Of a DNA stretch of 64,000 bases, positions 20,972-34,194 are shown in pieces. The stretch lies in contig CM024168.1 of the NCBI GenBank assembly GCA_013433145.1, positions 9,184,184 to 9,248,183 of the forward strand, read 5' to 3'. The position numbers were made by a program, and so were the translations under genes. Numbering within the stretch: the stretch's first letter is position 1; the number at the start of each line of letters is the position of its first letter. The DNA is from Ascaris suum. Its lineage: Eukaryota; Nematoda; Chromadorea; Rhabditida; Ascarididae. Below the pieces are notes generated by a model, which did no database searches, was not told the origin of the DNA, and was given only the letters and a program-made list of their open reading frames with translations.

Positions 20972-23900
20972 TCACTCTTCACTATCGACGTTGACCGTTG
21001 TAAGCTTCTTGAAGCTCGTAACTGGTACATGAGTGACCAACGTATAAAGTTTGTATGGTGAGTCCTCATCGTCATTACGGCGACGTGATAGGCGAACTCG
21101 AACGCGATATGGAACGTTCCTTCAATTTCATCGTCGATCACCTTTCGCTTACAGTATAATCTCCGCTGCTCAAAACCCACAGCTTATATGCATATGTAAA
21201 CCCAGTGAATTTTATTTGATGTGTCCCGAATGATCCTCTCGCAGTGCGGTCATTCTCACAGACCTGCATCGTTTATGTGGATGCACCACCTTCGAAAGAG
21301 CTATGCATATTTAACTTCCCCACAAAACGCGCATATGTTCTAAAGCAGAATGGTTTAATTCTATGGCGACTTGGTCGCAATACGAATCTTTTGTGGAAGA
21401 CTTTTATTGCATAGACGATCGGATCAGTTAATGCACAGTGGCATTTTCATGTACCTTGTATTACTCAATGTTAGGCTGTGAATCGATTGGTCAGCTAATT
21501 GGGATGCAAGTATCCATATCTTGTCAGCTGTCTGGCACTCCCCTTAAATCGTCAGGCTTACAGTTCAAAGAGCAGATTTCAAACCACCCAAACAGAAATG
21601 AAGCCACAAATTTCTAGCAAGCTTATCCTCGAAAGCTGCCATCCCGAATGGTCAGATATCCGCCGTAAATGGGTGCTCGCGCATACCTGCCTCAACATTC
21701 AGTCCCAACCTTCTACATTAAACGCATACTATCTTGGAGGATTTGAGTAATGTGGTGAGTGGATCACCTGAGCCTAGTACGCCCTATTAAAGACCTGAAA
21801 TAGACAATGTGTCAGCCGAATGATAAAGTTGAGAGTGCGGCGATTCATGCAATCAGCTAATTGGAGAAGGGAAGGGGGGGGGAGGGAGGGGGGTTACGGT
21901 TAGGATGCCAAACCAAACCAGCAGAAGAGGCGCCGGATCCCGTCAAGGCAAGAAACGCCCCACTCGGCAAAAGAGTTTGCGGCGCAGCGTAGAAAGGCCC
22001 AATACGAACCAGCAAACCTCGACAAAACATGAAACGCGATAATGGTGATAGACACGTCCGTTTTTACGCTTAAAATAAGTGTGTAAGGGAATCTTAATCT
22101 GATGAACACCAGGGAAATTTTTTAATTTACATTTTGCCCTCGAGTGCTTTATACGGCCGCAGTCAGCTATCAAAACGTCAACACTCTCACCTTCTAACAC
22201 AACGAGTACGCAACAGCCAATTTGTAGTAGAACCTACAACGTAGCCATTGACAGTCACAACGTTTGAATTCATGGAAGAAGAGGCTTCGTTTGAGCGGAA
22301 GACTGCACTTGGACAGATTGTGCGCATTACGGCCTCGAGGTATAGGGAGGGAGGGGGCAGGGCGTAGATTCAAGGAAGGGGAGCAGCACGGTGGTGAGAC
22401 CGGGGTTTATGATAACTGCTTCCGATGGAACCACTAGTCGTATCAGGACGCATAAGTCAGTAAACGTATGAACTGGCTGTCATATAATAAGCAAACATTT
22501 TGAAACAATCAGAAAAGTATTTGCTTAAGTGAGCATGAAAATTTTTTCAGTATTCGATACGACAAAATAGTATCCCATTATACTAGGGAAGATTACCACG
22601 GCAGACCTTATAATTAACTGGGTGCTCCTCATTCATATAAAAATCGAAGGTGAAGGAAGTACCCTATGAGGTTACCTGATTCCTTTAGACCATAAGAATT
22701 TATTTAGCCTCGTATCAACACGAACGTCCTTGGTTCCCATTTGCTGCTCGGCGAATTTTCGAACCTCATCGACTGCACGTGGTGCTCGATTCTTGAAGCC
22801 TCTGTAATGAATAAACATCGTAGGTAGTGCCCTCTCAAGAACAGGAGAGGAGGCGGGGACTGTGAGGTAACGACCTAGAGAATTTTGTGGTAAGTGACAA
22901 CCCGCAGCCTTTTTACACTATCACGCTGGAGTATAATTTTTCAATCATAGTGAGTGAAGCATCGACTCGAAAAGAATATTTTCGACACCCTTCTCGATCA
23001 ATTTATTTAATTCTTCATTATAAACCAAACCTCTCCCTCCCTCGTCCCCTCCTTTCACCTCTCCCCTTCAATTACGGCGACCACCATACTCCGAAAGTTC
23101 TGGCTGTGCTGATGTGGGTCGCAATAACCAACTAGATAGAGTCAAACATCATTCTCCTCCATCACCTCAACGTGTCTCTTCGAAAAACCGTCCCAGAGAA
23201 AAGGATAGAGACACTACTTCTACATCCTCATAATTGAAACTGAGTCCTTATCATTGCCTCCAGAGATTACACAGCTTATGTATTACTCATCTATCAGTAA
23301 GCCATAAATATGGCCACCAAATCCTCTAAAGATCTCATCTCATAACATCAATTACGGTATATTCGACGTTTGTCACTGTACAGCATCAACAATACAACGG
23401 CTGTCGCGATGCATGAAAGGCGTCGATATAGAATAAATGAGCCTGACTTTGCTACCTCTTTATCCCCTCTTCTACGAGAGGAAGAAACCCTACGCCCATG
23501 TGGTAGAGGTGGTTGGATAGATATTAAACAGCAGTGACCTATGCGCGAAACGCAAAAAAAAAGAATTCAATTTTAAATAGGCAGGCCGAACAGACTTCGA
23601 GGTCTCCACCGGAGCAAAAGCGTCGTGTTCAGGCAGCAATCTGATCAACATGAGCCCACCAGCTTCTGCAACTGAAGCCTCAAATTTCGGACGTTCAATC
23701 GCGATTGCCAGTTCCACGCTTCTTTGTTACTTTTGGGCCCAACGCTGAACCTTCAGCTGAGTGATACAAAATGAATGCGGCTAGCAGAACCCTTTCCCAA
23801 TCAGAGCACCGACCACTCACGTAATCACCATGGTTTCTGTCCGATTAATTTGCATACTGAATTTCACCTCTACCTTCCAAAACACAGCGCGAAATAGAAG

Positions 23901-24519
23901 TGACGAAATATGTAAGGAGTTCGATTAAACCTAAACCAACTATGGAAAAGAATACATCTGCGGTATCTTTAACGTGAACCACACTAAACCAGGAGTAATG
24001 CGGCCTTCTGCATCCAACGTTGTTAGCTTCTTTGTTCGGTCGTTAATGTACACCGATCCATTTTTGTTATGTAACAATTCTACGATAGTGAACGAGCGAG
24101 GGCGCTCCCATCAGTCTCATCTTCGCGGCATCAAGCATGTGTGAAGTGTGTCACAGAACAAAGTTCGTCAACGGTGCAAATTCGTCATGGAAACGTCCCA
24201 CAGCGGTAGTGCAGCACGTGTAAAGTCGAACGCTGGACACCTTCGCCACGCAAAAACGTGCCATTTCCCCGCAAAAATTCAATGCTGGTCTATTATTCAA
24301 AACATCGATCGGAAGCGAGACACACAAACGGCGGGGCACGGCTTTCCTAATTCATAATTTCGAACCAGTACAAAGAAAACAATTAAACAGAAAGCAAAAT
24401 AACAAAACAAACACGCCAAAGATGCGCTTATGCAGATTAATAGTGTACTCTCGGGTGACAACCTCGCTCATCGCACTCCTCGACTTCCGGTCTTGCCTGC
24501 CTTTTTTCGGCGGAACCAT
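20972..24519 (-). CDS. rpl-31: 60S ribosomal protein L31 (eL31), 3 exons
   Basis: Component of the large ribosomal subunit near the peptide exit tunnel. Exons in transcript order: 24519-24413, 22801-22676, 21119-20972, joining in phase to 126 aa against 125 in mammals. Diagnostic stretches are [15 protein letters not shown] in exon 1, [14 protein letters not shown] and [16 protein letters not shown] in exon 2, and [20 protein letters not shown] and [18 protein letters not shown] in exon 3. The ending TVNVDSEE is nematode-like. The start [17 protein letters not shown] has the expected basic N-terminus. A TTTTTCAG acceptor ends 33 bases before the ATG (about 24553), consistent with trans-splicing. 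Intron 2 ends TTGAAG. Introns of 1611 and 1556 bases are large for a ribosomal protein gene and could host small nucleolar RNAs, though I could not find box C/D motifs by eye. Confidence 0.95.
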
Positions 24520-24552
24520 CTCACAGAGTTGCTCACAATATGATTTTTTTCA

Positions 24553-24563
24553 CTGAAAAAAAA
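24553..24563 (-). promoter_or_regulatory. probable spliced-leader acceptor of rpl-31
   Basis: On the minus strand a run of T ending in CAG stops 33 bases before the L31 start codon. There is no upstream exon to pair with. Confidence 0.5.
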
Positions 24564-26993
24564 GCAGCTTAAGAAAATGAGTGCACATGAGGGTTTATGC
24601 AAAATGACGAGTGGCTAGTCGGTATAGGACTTTAAAAAACAGTTAAGCAGACGACAAATTAGATCACTACTATATTTATTGCACATGAATATTAATACAC
24701 CTCATTCAGCAATAAAACTTTTCGTTGGTGTAAACCACGGTGTATCTCAGTAATAACCGGAGTGATGAAATTATTGAAACCGGCATGACACTACAACATT
24801 AAATCATAACAACCTTCTCGAACTCGGCGCCAACACAAGGATCTACCTGCATGAGCAAAACTTTGGACCGCAACACAAATGTCAAAAATGTCACTCGTCA
24901 TAATCGGTGGTTGGCCGTCGCGAGCTTTCACCCACCAAGAAATGAATCGAGCTTAGAGAAGTTCGTCTCGCTAGCTGAGATGTTTTCGTTGCAAGGAAAA
25001 CGCTGCTTCAAACCAAGCTGCATACCGACGTTGCACCACCCTGCCTTCGTTATTACGACAGCACGTTCACTATTGCAAAGGACGACGGATGAAAGTGGCC
25101 AACCCAAAGGATGGGCGAAAAACATTTTCAAATAATTCCCGAACATAAACGAGAGGTCATAATAAAATTGTAAACGGCATAATATGTGGAACAGTTGAAA
25201 TGTTGAGAACCTGACCTCTTAATAACGATTAAAGTAAATCAACGAGAAGTGAACTCTAATCTAAGAACCAATAGTTAGAAGGGAAAAGAATGGAAAGGAA
25301 CGATCGAACGAATATAACCGTTATTGTCAAAGGTTTTGTTCCCACAAAATATGTGGATGGAACTATTTTCTTTAAAATCCAGTTATAGAGTTTTATTCTT
25401 CGAATGTTACTGCTAGACAAGTTTCGTTCCTCGACCTCATTATATCTGAGTGTACATAATGTCGGAACTAATGTTCCAAAAAAGGCCATATCCAAGTATC
25501 TCAACTATAACTTTTTCCATATGAATTATTAGTGCCGATATTCTCGATTGGCCAATATGAACGTTTTGTGCAGTCAATTAATAAAATCACTGAATATTTC
25601 AGCAAAAATCACAGGAAATAACTTAATCAGATCATTTACACATATGCGCTATTCGCATATAAATTTACGAATAGTGGGCAATCATTTGAATTTCATTGAT
25701 GCCAAAGCACACACATCAAAACGCCAAAATGGACGGCGGTTACGGTAAGGAGCACAACGAATTTCAGGGCGCGTGTATTGCGCGAACACTGATATGTGGG
25801 AGGTGGGGGGGGGGGGGGGGGGGGGAGGTCAGACTTCCACACTCGAAAACTCGAGCCTGAACAAACATAACAGAGGTGATATGCGACCGAAACCTGAGAT
25901 TGCTTTTTAGGAGGAGGGGTAATCGCCACGTATAATGGCCATATCGCGGTTTCAAAACAAATAAGAAAAGCCCACAACCCACACATGAAATTTCAATGAG
26001 CCAAACATTTTGGTGGTGGTACGTGGTTAAAGAAAAATAACATTCTTGGCATTGGTAGTATTGCATTACTTTTGAAATATTCTGAACCATTCGTACTCGT
26101 TTCGAGACAGTTCACTTTTTCTACGGTGTGCTATTCAGGTTATGCCACGTGCTTGCCGGGTCGTAAAATTTGTCGGTGGTAAACGTCGATCCGACGACCA
26201 CAAGCAATCAGCCGACAAACAGTGCTATCTTTGCTGCTGATGGTTGTGCATTGGGCACCAGTGTGTTTCATACTTTTGCATTCATGTGGGATCCTTCAGC
26301 CGGTGACTAGCCGGTGTCTTGCTGTTGATTAATGGATGTTGGCCTCGTTCTGGCGGTCAGCTGGCACTACACAGCGACGTCGAGTTTTCTGTGAACGGCT
26401 CGATAAACATAACAGCTTTATCGGACATTCTTCTATGTTCAGTTATGTTACGTTCAACTCTTTGCTTGCTTAAATATATTTTTCCAGGTTCATTCTTGTT
26501 TCGTCATCGCATTGTGCTCTGATTTTCGCTTTATTTATCGAACACACTCAAGTTAATAGTTGTCCTGGAGGGTCGGTTAAATTGGTCTATGAAGTGTTGT
26601 TTAGCTCTGTGAAGACTTGCTTGTCGTTCATTGTTCTTTGGTATGAAACGTTTACAGAGGTTGAAAGGGGAAAGCGATCAGATGAGAATGAATGGAACCT
26701 TTATTTGGCAGTGGAAAGACGTTTGCAGCAAGGAGGGCAGAAGAACTGCGCTCACACCAGAAATGCCGTCCACTCTAACGGCTTTTCTTGAAGTATTTTT
26801 GCTGATGAGAACGAGAACACGGTATGAAGTGTGTTCGCATTCTCATCCCATCCCCCTCCCAACTGTTCTCTTCCTTCCCACCTTTACAAATCAAACATTT
26901 GTTCTAAAAGCGAGTCCTCTTGCTGCATTTGCTGCAGTGTAGTTCGATCTAAAGTAGAACTTCGATGAACGAACGGTTTTCCTTGATCTTCCA
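24564..26993. other. divergent intergenic region between rpl-31 and the GKAP1-like gene
   Basis: No gene recognised. It contains a 21-base G run at 25805-25825. Frames are open on both strands at 24851-25146, which is a base-composition effect, since neither has a known domain or splice context. Around 26140-26250 an ATG follows an acceptor-like TTCAG and opens about 30 codons (MPRACRVVKFVGG...) before a stop; this could be a small upstream exon but has no partner I can support. The promoters of both flanking genes should lie here. Confidence 0.45.
25805..25825. repeat. 21-base G homopolymer
   Basis: Uninterrupted G run in the spacer between rpl-31 and the GKAP1-like gene. Shorter G or C runs of 11-13 bases occur at 848-858, 7813-7824, 33587-33599 and 60616-60626, and a broken G tract lies at 21874-21893. 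Confidence 0.9.
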
Positions 26994-26994
26994 G
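26982..26994 (+). promoter_or_regulatory. probable acceptor upstream of the GKAP1-like gene
   Basis: TTGATCTTCCAG ends 62 bases before the ATG. It could be a trans-splice site or the end of a 5' untranslated intron. Confidence 0.35.
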
Positions 26995-27056
26995 CATTTA
27001 ACATCCTAATCGAAGGTTAATTAATTAAGGAAACACTGAACTGTGATCACCTCACT

Positions 27057-30000
27057 ATGCCTTTTCTCGCCGGACAGCAATCCAAATTTGCTGTGCTTAA
27101 AATCGACGATGATTCAGAATCCTCGAGTGAAGATGAGGGCAAGAGGTTGGTTGCAAATGCTGCCAAGGTTTGTTTTTTGTTGTTGTTATATTTATAATTT
27201 TTTAGCACCAATATTAGACGGCTTCATGAATATCGTAACGATTACTTTAATAGTTTTTTAGTTGAGAAGGAAGAGAAGTAGAGAAGAAAATACGCTTACA
27301 GTTTAATATTAGTGACTAGCTGATGTTATCAGTTGTAATCCTCAGAAAGGACCAGCTAGCACTTTAGCCTCTGCAAGCTGTAAGCATGAGCTTAACTATG
27401 AAATAAGGGTTGTGGTTTACTTCCTTGAAGCGTTGCTTACTTAAGAAACCGCTAAGAAACATATGAACCCAAATGATTAGATGCCATTGGAAATGAATAT
27501 GAGTATTACCTCCTATATAACAGTAAGTGTCGGGATGTTATATGAGTGCTTAGTTAGCTAGTTTCAAGAATTTCTTTATAACTTTCTATTTCTCCTTGTT
27601 CATCTATCAAAAAATTCATCATTTATGAGGCATTCGACATTGTTTTGACAACAGACGAAGTCGATTAATTGTTCTTTTTGTTGATTCTTAAAGGCACCAC
27701 CATAGAAGTATATATCAGTACGATCATCGTCAGTAAAAAGGTGCTGTAATAAACCCAAACACAGTTTTCATGAGCACTGTTACGAGAGTTTCATGAAGGG
27801 TTGCAGAGTGGGGTAGGAGAGAGTAAAAGGGTGCGCGATGCGACTAATTTGGCCACCCTTGAAACGCTTACTGGTCTCACTGATACCGTTTTACGTCATG
27901 AATCGCACGTTTCCTAAAAACAATAAAGCCTCATGCCCCGATAGAAGTGCTTAGGAATGTGTGCTCGAATCTACCGCGCAACGAAATTTCTCGTCTCTCT
28001 TACTTTGTTTGTAATCCGTTCTCAATTCCCACCCGCATCGGTAGACAGAAAAAGTCGATTGCTCGTTAACCATTTAGTCGTACTCAACTGTTACAGGGAT
28101 GCGAAGTGGCGGCTCTCATGCCAGCCGATTGTCACGCTGCCCAGAGGCGTTGGCAAAATGCTTAATAATGCAGTTTCCTGCGAATCGGTTGCGCTATTCG
28201 TAGCACAAAAACAATTCGTTTTTTGCCGTGCATTCAATGGCTATGATAGCGGACAATTTGGTGCTCGACTAATTTATCCAGAAAGTAGTGAGCCTATAAA
28301 AATAGGCCAGGTCAAAGCAAATTACATCAAAACCAACCTATGGTGTAAATCAAACCTTCCACTTTCCATCGCCGCAATTTTTAGGTGGCGAGTTGAAACT
28401 GTCGGATTGAAAGTGCAGGTGTGACATCACCAAAAAAAGTGTTTTTGAAGAGCTCGTGAAACAAATTTTAAGTAGAAACAGTAGCAAATAAGAGTTAAGA
28501 AGAGCAGTTTATTTTAGAGGCATAGCAAAACTTGTTTAATACTTAATCATCGATAGTTTAAGGCAGTTAGAGTTTATTGTCGCTTGTTTCCCCTAAGAAA
28601 AAATTAAACACTGTTTTGCATTTCACGTTGATTCACAACTGCTTCGTTCAAATTGTGTTAAAGAACATCTTTCAGGGACGTGCTGGAGGCAGCAAGAAAG
28701 GTGGCAAGGGAAACAGTGCTGGTCTGGTGGTGCATGTCATACCTCCGAAGCCCAAACTGAAGGGCAAGAAGGCGAAAAAGGTTATTTATTTTTTCACCTA
28801 TGCTATTTAATCGTCCTCGGTTTTTTCCGTAAAACGCGGGACTCGTGTTGTTCCTGAAGGGAAAACGATGCGAAGTTTCAAGAATAAAGCAAATTTCTGA
28901 TTCTTTGCAATCTCTAGTATCTAGCCGAAGATGTGATATTGAGTACCTTCAAGTGGCCGACCTCCACCAGTCCTTATCAAGAAAGTTTCGACACATCCTG
29001 GGAGGATGGAGGGAGGGAGAGAGTTCGAGTGAGAGGGAATGGGTTTCCCGGAAGTGTTTCTCAGCACGAGTATAACCAGTCATTAAAATCTTTTTTTGAA
29101 CTCAGTTGGGAGCATGATCTGTTGAAGATTTTCCGCGTAAAAACCCGTTTTATTCGCACTGTTGTTCCTAAGGTGGACAGTATAGTCAGATGTTGTGTGT
29201 TGGAGCTAGGACCTTCAATTCCATGAAGGTTTCTTTTCGGTATTACTTTCAAGAGCTGTGCATGGAAATACGACTAATGTTGTATGAGAATTTTTTAGTT
29301 GCAACCTCAGGTGATGGACTCAGACGGGTTTATAGTGCAAGATGCCGATGAAGATTTCATTGAAAGGAAGTTTCGTGAGGTTCGTCTTTTATAAATTCAT
29401 TTGTGTTCATGCATTTAGATCATTGCTCACTTCTGAGTTGAGTGCGGTCGAGTCGTAATCACTGTTAGCATCAGTGAGGCCTCATTGTATGGAAGTATCT
29501 CTCAGATAGCTTCTTGCTGACAGATTTTGCAATTTTTTGTTGTGTGCAATAGTCCGCTTTTAGCAGAAAAAAGGAAAGAAGTGTGCTTAGTGAGTGGGAA
29601 ATTTGCGAGAGAGTATTATTGAAAAAGTTGGCCGCTTTTTCTTTGAAGCGGAAGCCACTCATCCATTTGAAATAGGCGCCGAGATTCGGCGAAGAAAATA
29701 TCTTTTTTTACTTCCACCAAGCCAAAATTTTTTATTTTCCACCTTAAATTGACCATCGGAAAGTTTAAGAGAAGAGAGGATTCGAAGCAACAACAAAAGC
29801 TCGAACAGCTTTATTGTTCACGGATTTGAGGGGAAAACTTGGAGTGTTTTGTGAATGTGAGATGATGGGCACATTACTAACTGCTACTACAATAGACTGA
29901 TGCAGTGTTTTTCAAAATGATGTACTTGTTTGTTCAGCGACTGCGTCATGAGGTCGTAGAACAATACGTGAAGGTCGCTTCGTCTTTACACATGGATACA

Positions 30001-33000
30001 ACCTGTTAGGATTGCATAGATGGATGCTGTGCATTGCTTAGCCGCACGAAAAATGCTGCAGTGCACTGTGAAGGTGAGTTTTGCATTCGTCGGTTGTGAA
30101 AAGATAGCGGAAAGCAATAATTTTGCAGGATTTAAGGGAAGCGTTGAAGAACAGTCGTGAGAGTGCATCAAACGCGACACAGTCACCACCCACAGCGGCA
30201 CGGTCTTCTCAAGTGAGTTCACTTCAACTCTTGTTCTTCGATTTCCAACTTTAGAAATGCTATTTTCAATTGTCATAGTTGTATGTACAATGTTTTCTAA
30301 TAATCCCGTGCAGTATGCATGTTAATGAATAGCGTAGAAAATTTCATGGCAGGCATCGGGATGTAGGGATGAGCCAAGCTTACGTTTGCGTTTTCTGTGT
30401 TCTCGTGGATTACCATATACTAGAATAAAGTGGCTATGTTCCAAAAATGCGTACAGCAGTCTCAGTTATGCGTTTACTAGAACGAGGCTACTCCTAAAAA
30501 TGAGGCTACTCTTAAATAAATAACTAGTAAGTGGTGTTGCTTTGGTAATGCTAGTGAAGAATTTGATTGATGTGATAATTGGTCTAGTGAGGTCCGTGCT
30601 GAGCGTTTTGGCATAGAGGAAAGGAGGAGTGACTGTCTCGTGATGAAGATGCGAACGTTTTTCGAGCCAGTGGAAGTAAACAAATGTAAAGAATACATAC
30701 CACATTGAAAATCGGGGGATTAAAAAGCAAACGGATCATACCTATAGGTCACGATATGGCGGCTTGTATTTGAGGAATTCCGTTGATTCCCTTTAATTTT
30801 TTGCAGTAAGGGTGGGAATTCACCTCTTCGCTTTTGTTTGGTGCAGGTTCGCGTATATTAAATGTTCTGTAGTTTTGGTCGCAGTTTTATTATGGTGTCT
30901 TGAATTTTTGCATTTGAAATAATGTCTAGCTACTGCCCACAGGGGTCAGTTCCGCTTCCCTCATCAAGGATTGCAGTCCGCGATTTCATAGGCAAAAACC
31001 AAGAAGGATTGCAAACATGGATACCTTTTTTTCAGTGAAACTATGGATCGAGCCGTGGGAAGGAGGAGTTTTTCCACTGGGAGATGGGAATCTGGAAAAT
31101 TGATGTTTCTAGCTGATCTGACCGGTGTGTTATGTTGATAGCAGTGAAATACTCCAACTCTGATCGAATTTTATCTTGCTTTGTTTCTCTGTTTGTGGAG
31201 AAGTGTTGTTTAAAACTTGCTCAAGTGCTCTTATGCACAAAAACGTCGTGCGGTGTGATCAATTCAGAGACTTGATACTTCTTTAAAAATTGGTCACTCT
31301 CAGCGTTATCTTCTTTTGTTGCAGTTGTCACATTTAATTAAATAATGTGTCAAAATTGAAATCCTCTTCGGCATCAGCTCTATAGTCCTCTCGAAATGCA
31401 TCGCACCTGCACTATTTCTTTTTTTCTAGGTAACTGAAGTTTATTCTCAAAAAAATGAGAAAATTGCCACATAGAGGTAAGAAACCTGTTCCAGCCTCCG
31501 GTCGAGAAAACCGAAGAAGCGAGCGAAAAGAATGCGATGGAAGTATTGGTTTCCGATTTAGACAAGCAGGCGTCGGCAGTTATGAGTCGAACAGATGGAC
31601 CAAGCAAGGCGGTATAAACTTAACTGAATATTGCATCAAGCATATTGTTGATAAACTTAGGTAAGTTGCAACGAAGCATAACTTTGCGATGTGGTAAGGT
31701 GGGCTGCAGATGTGCAAAGAATCAAGAGTGCAGCTCCATTCCAAGGACCATCAGTTGTTTCGTATGGCACATAAATGCTTTATGATTCTTTGCGGAATGG
31801 GCAGTTGGGCAAGCCGAAGTAACGCACCCGGAATGTGTTCGTTTGAAAGGCTCGAATTGTCTGTTCGGCTTGTGGATCCGCTGGCTTGATAAGATGGAAT
31901 TGAATCGAGCGCTTTGAAGCACATTTTGAGTGATTTCGTTTTCAGAGATGTTTTGGAAAGTTTTTCCGGGGACGAAAATTATAACGCACGTTTTGGTTAT
32001 CACATATATACATTATCAACACGGCGAAGATAGGAATCTTAATAGGTGTTTGAGGTGAGGGAAAGCTTTCATTCCTTCACACCGTTCGTCTCCTTTGGTA
32101 ACAAACTTTGCTGCGTTGTTTTTTTAATCCACTCAAAAAATTCTTTTTTTGTAGCAAAATCGTTTACCAGTCGCCTTTCTTTGGTTATCTCGCAATTCAA
32201 TATGAATTTAAATATAAGATATCAAGTATATAATTAAATATATAATTCAATAGTTTTAAAATACGAAACATTTTATCATAAGCTATCGAACTGGTCCGTT
32301 GTTTTGAACTGAGATTTATAAATACGATTATCAACCGTTTTAGATTAAATCGAAAGCTTTAGCCAATAAAGCAGCTTTCGAATATGCCTATCATGTTCTT
32401 GATGCCGCCCACTTTAGTAGAAAGTGCAGCTCATTATTGGGTGCTTCCAGAGGGAAACGCAGTTGATTACCCTCTATCGAACAAGACTGCTAGAGACGTT
32501 GGCTCAGCTGACAGTACAGACGGAGGCCGCCGTGAAGGCTGAAGCCGAAGCAAACAAGTACCGCAATCGCTACAAAAGGATTTGCGAACTGCTCAGAGAT
32601 GCAGAAGGTATGTGTCAACAACGTTTTATTTTCTTCCGGTTTCATCGGACGTTGCTCTTTGGAACAGCAGCTCGTCTTTAATTTAAAGCAGATATCTTTA
32701 TATTTTTATGATCTATAGCCAAATGTTAATAACTGCATTGACTTTTCAGATTTTTGCACTTAAAAAATGGATGGGCAGTGTTCGTTCCGTCGAGAGGTGA
32801 CTAAATTTTGTTGAAAGTCATAATCGTCTCTGAACAAACACTCGTAGAGAGGAAATAAAAAAGACCAAATATTGCTGTCAGAGACGGATTTTATGTATAC
32901 AATAAATTCTGTTACTTTAACACCTTTTAGTTCCATTCATATCGAAATCTCGGCTACTTCGATATGCTTAAAGGTACCAAACTTTTATGTATTTTTAACA

Positions 33001-34194
33001 GACTGTGAAATGATGTTTTTTATCGACGCGATCGAGGGTCCCACTTTTTTAAACGTATGACGCAGCTTTTGTGATTAATTGCTGGATGTTCTAAACCCAT
33101 ATTATGCACTAATTGGTGATCTTTATGTGATTTTGACTCTTGCTGGAGTTCTGCCAAGCTCCTTGCAATCATTGTGAATATACAATTGATCTTAGTAACT
33201 GTAGATTGACAGTTAAAGGAATGTGGATAAGATTTTGAGCTTTTCGATTCTGAGCTCGATGACAGATTTTTTAAATTTTTCCATTAATCCGGTTATCTGT
33301 GCCTAAGGAGGAGAGTGACCTTTATGTGCAGTGACAAATGCGGATGCATAGGGGAGGGGTCGGGCTTCCCCCTCCTTACGTAAATTCAGTGCCCGTGGCG
33401 GGGTTACAGTATCTTAGCAACTTCAAACTCGTTTGCTTTCAAATCTTTTCGAACATTTTGTTTTGATAATTTCAAATAGTTTTCTGAGATGATCTATCGT
33501 TCAAAGAGCAGTGAGCATGAGATGTTACATACCTTCCCGTCCCACTCGTCTTTTTAGCGAAAATCGGGGGTTTTTTCGGTTAGGGAGGGGGGGGGGGGGA
33601 GCAAATGATGTGAAAAGAATTCATTTGCATCTTATATAATATTACCCATCTTGTCTAAAATATGATAACATTGTCACTCTTCCGTTTTTAGGAAACCACC
33701 TTCGTTGATGTCTGAAATTCTAGGTGTTCTTCCCGATGCCTGAGGATACAATTTTACCTGAAATGTCTTGTTTTAATGTACCACAACAGGTGTACAGCCA
33801 AAAAGGATGTGTCATACACAGAAGTTACGTTAGTTATCCATGTTTCTATTTGTGACCAAGTTTTTATTTTCGTCTCATGTTTTCTTGGCGCAAGAAACAT
33901 TTTATTGAACCGTTTTCTATATAAATTTTCCAGATTTCTATGCGAACGACCACTTCCCCTCGTCCTTTCTTCTGGGTTATCCAGGTTTAATATTTGATTG
34001 TTTTTATATTGTTATAGCTAGCAGCTTATCTTTAAGTCAACGAGAAGGCTCATATGACTGTGGAGCTGGAAAAAGCGCGCAATGTGGAGGCTGAAATGGG
34101 TACGCAAATCGGAACGCTCCAGGGTGAATTGATGCAGGCACGCTCGAAAATCCGAGAACTCGAGAACAAGCTCAAGGAACTTGACAAACGCTAG
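27057..34194 (+). CDS. GKAP1: GKAP1-like coiled-coil protein, 8 exons
   Basis: Exons: 27057-27167, 28676-28780, 29299-29379, 29938-29973, 30129-30212, 31495-31611, 32451-32607, 34037-34194; 282 aa in phase throughout. Three points match vertebrate G-kinase-anchoring protein 1 (about 366 aa, Golgi-associated): the N-terminus, with SKFAVLKIDDDSES followed by acidic and Lys-rich sequence; a middle segment (EQYVKDLREALKNS) like the GKAP1 region around FEADLEKALLLSK; and a C-terminal coiled coil in two exons, KYRNRYKRICELLRDAE and GELMQARSKIRELENKLKEL. The Gly/Lys-rich block of exon 2 (residues 38-72) suits a basic linker. Because five junctions are phase 0, a short extra exon could have been missed. 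The stop codon TAG is immediately followed by GTAAGA, so the last coding exon may end at its own stop and the 3' untranslated region may be spliced. Function is inferred from family only. Confidence 0.75.

Noticed and set aside
24851..25146. Overlapping frames on both strands upstream of rpl-31
   Set aside because: Mutual complement openness in GC-richer sequence; no domain or splice context.
27957..28424. 155-codon open frame on the plus strand
   Set aside because: It lies wholly inside intron 1 of the GKAP1-like gene, has no recognised domain, and an alternative frame over the same bases is equally protein-like. It could be a relic but is not supported as a gene.
31435..31494. Upstream start of GKAP1-like exon 6 after TTTTTTCTAG
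   Set aside because: That frame meets a stop (ATTGCCACATAG) and is out of register with the conserved reading. The acceptor GTTCCAG at 31494 keeps phase.
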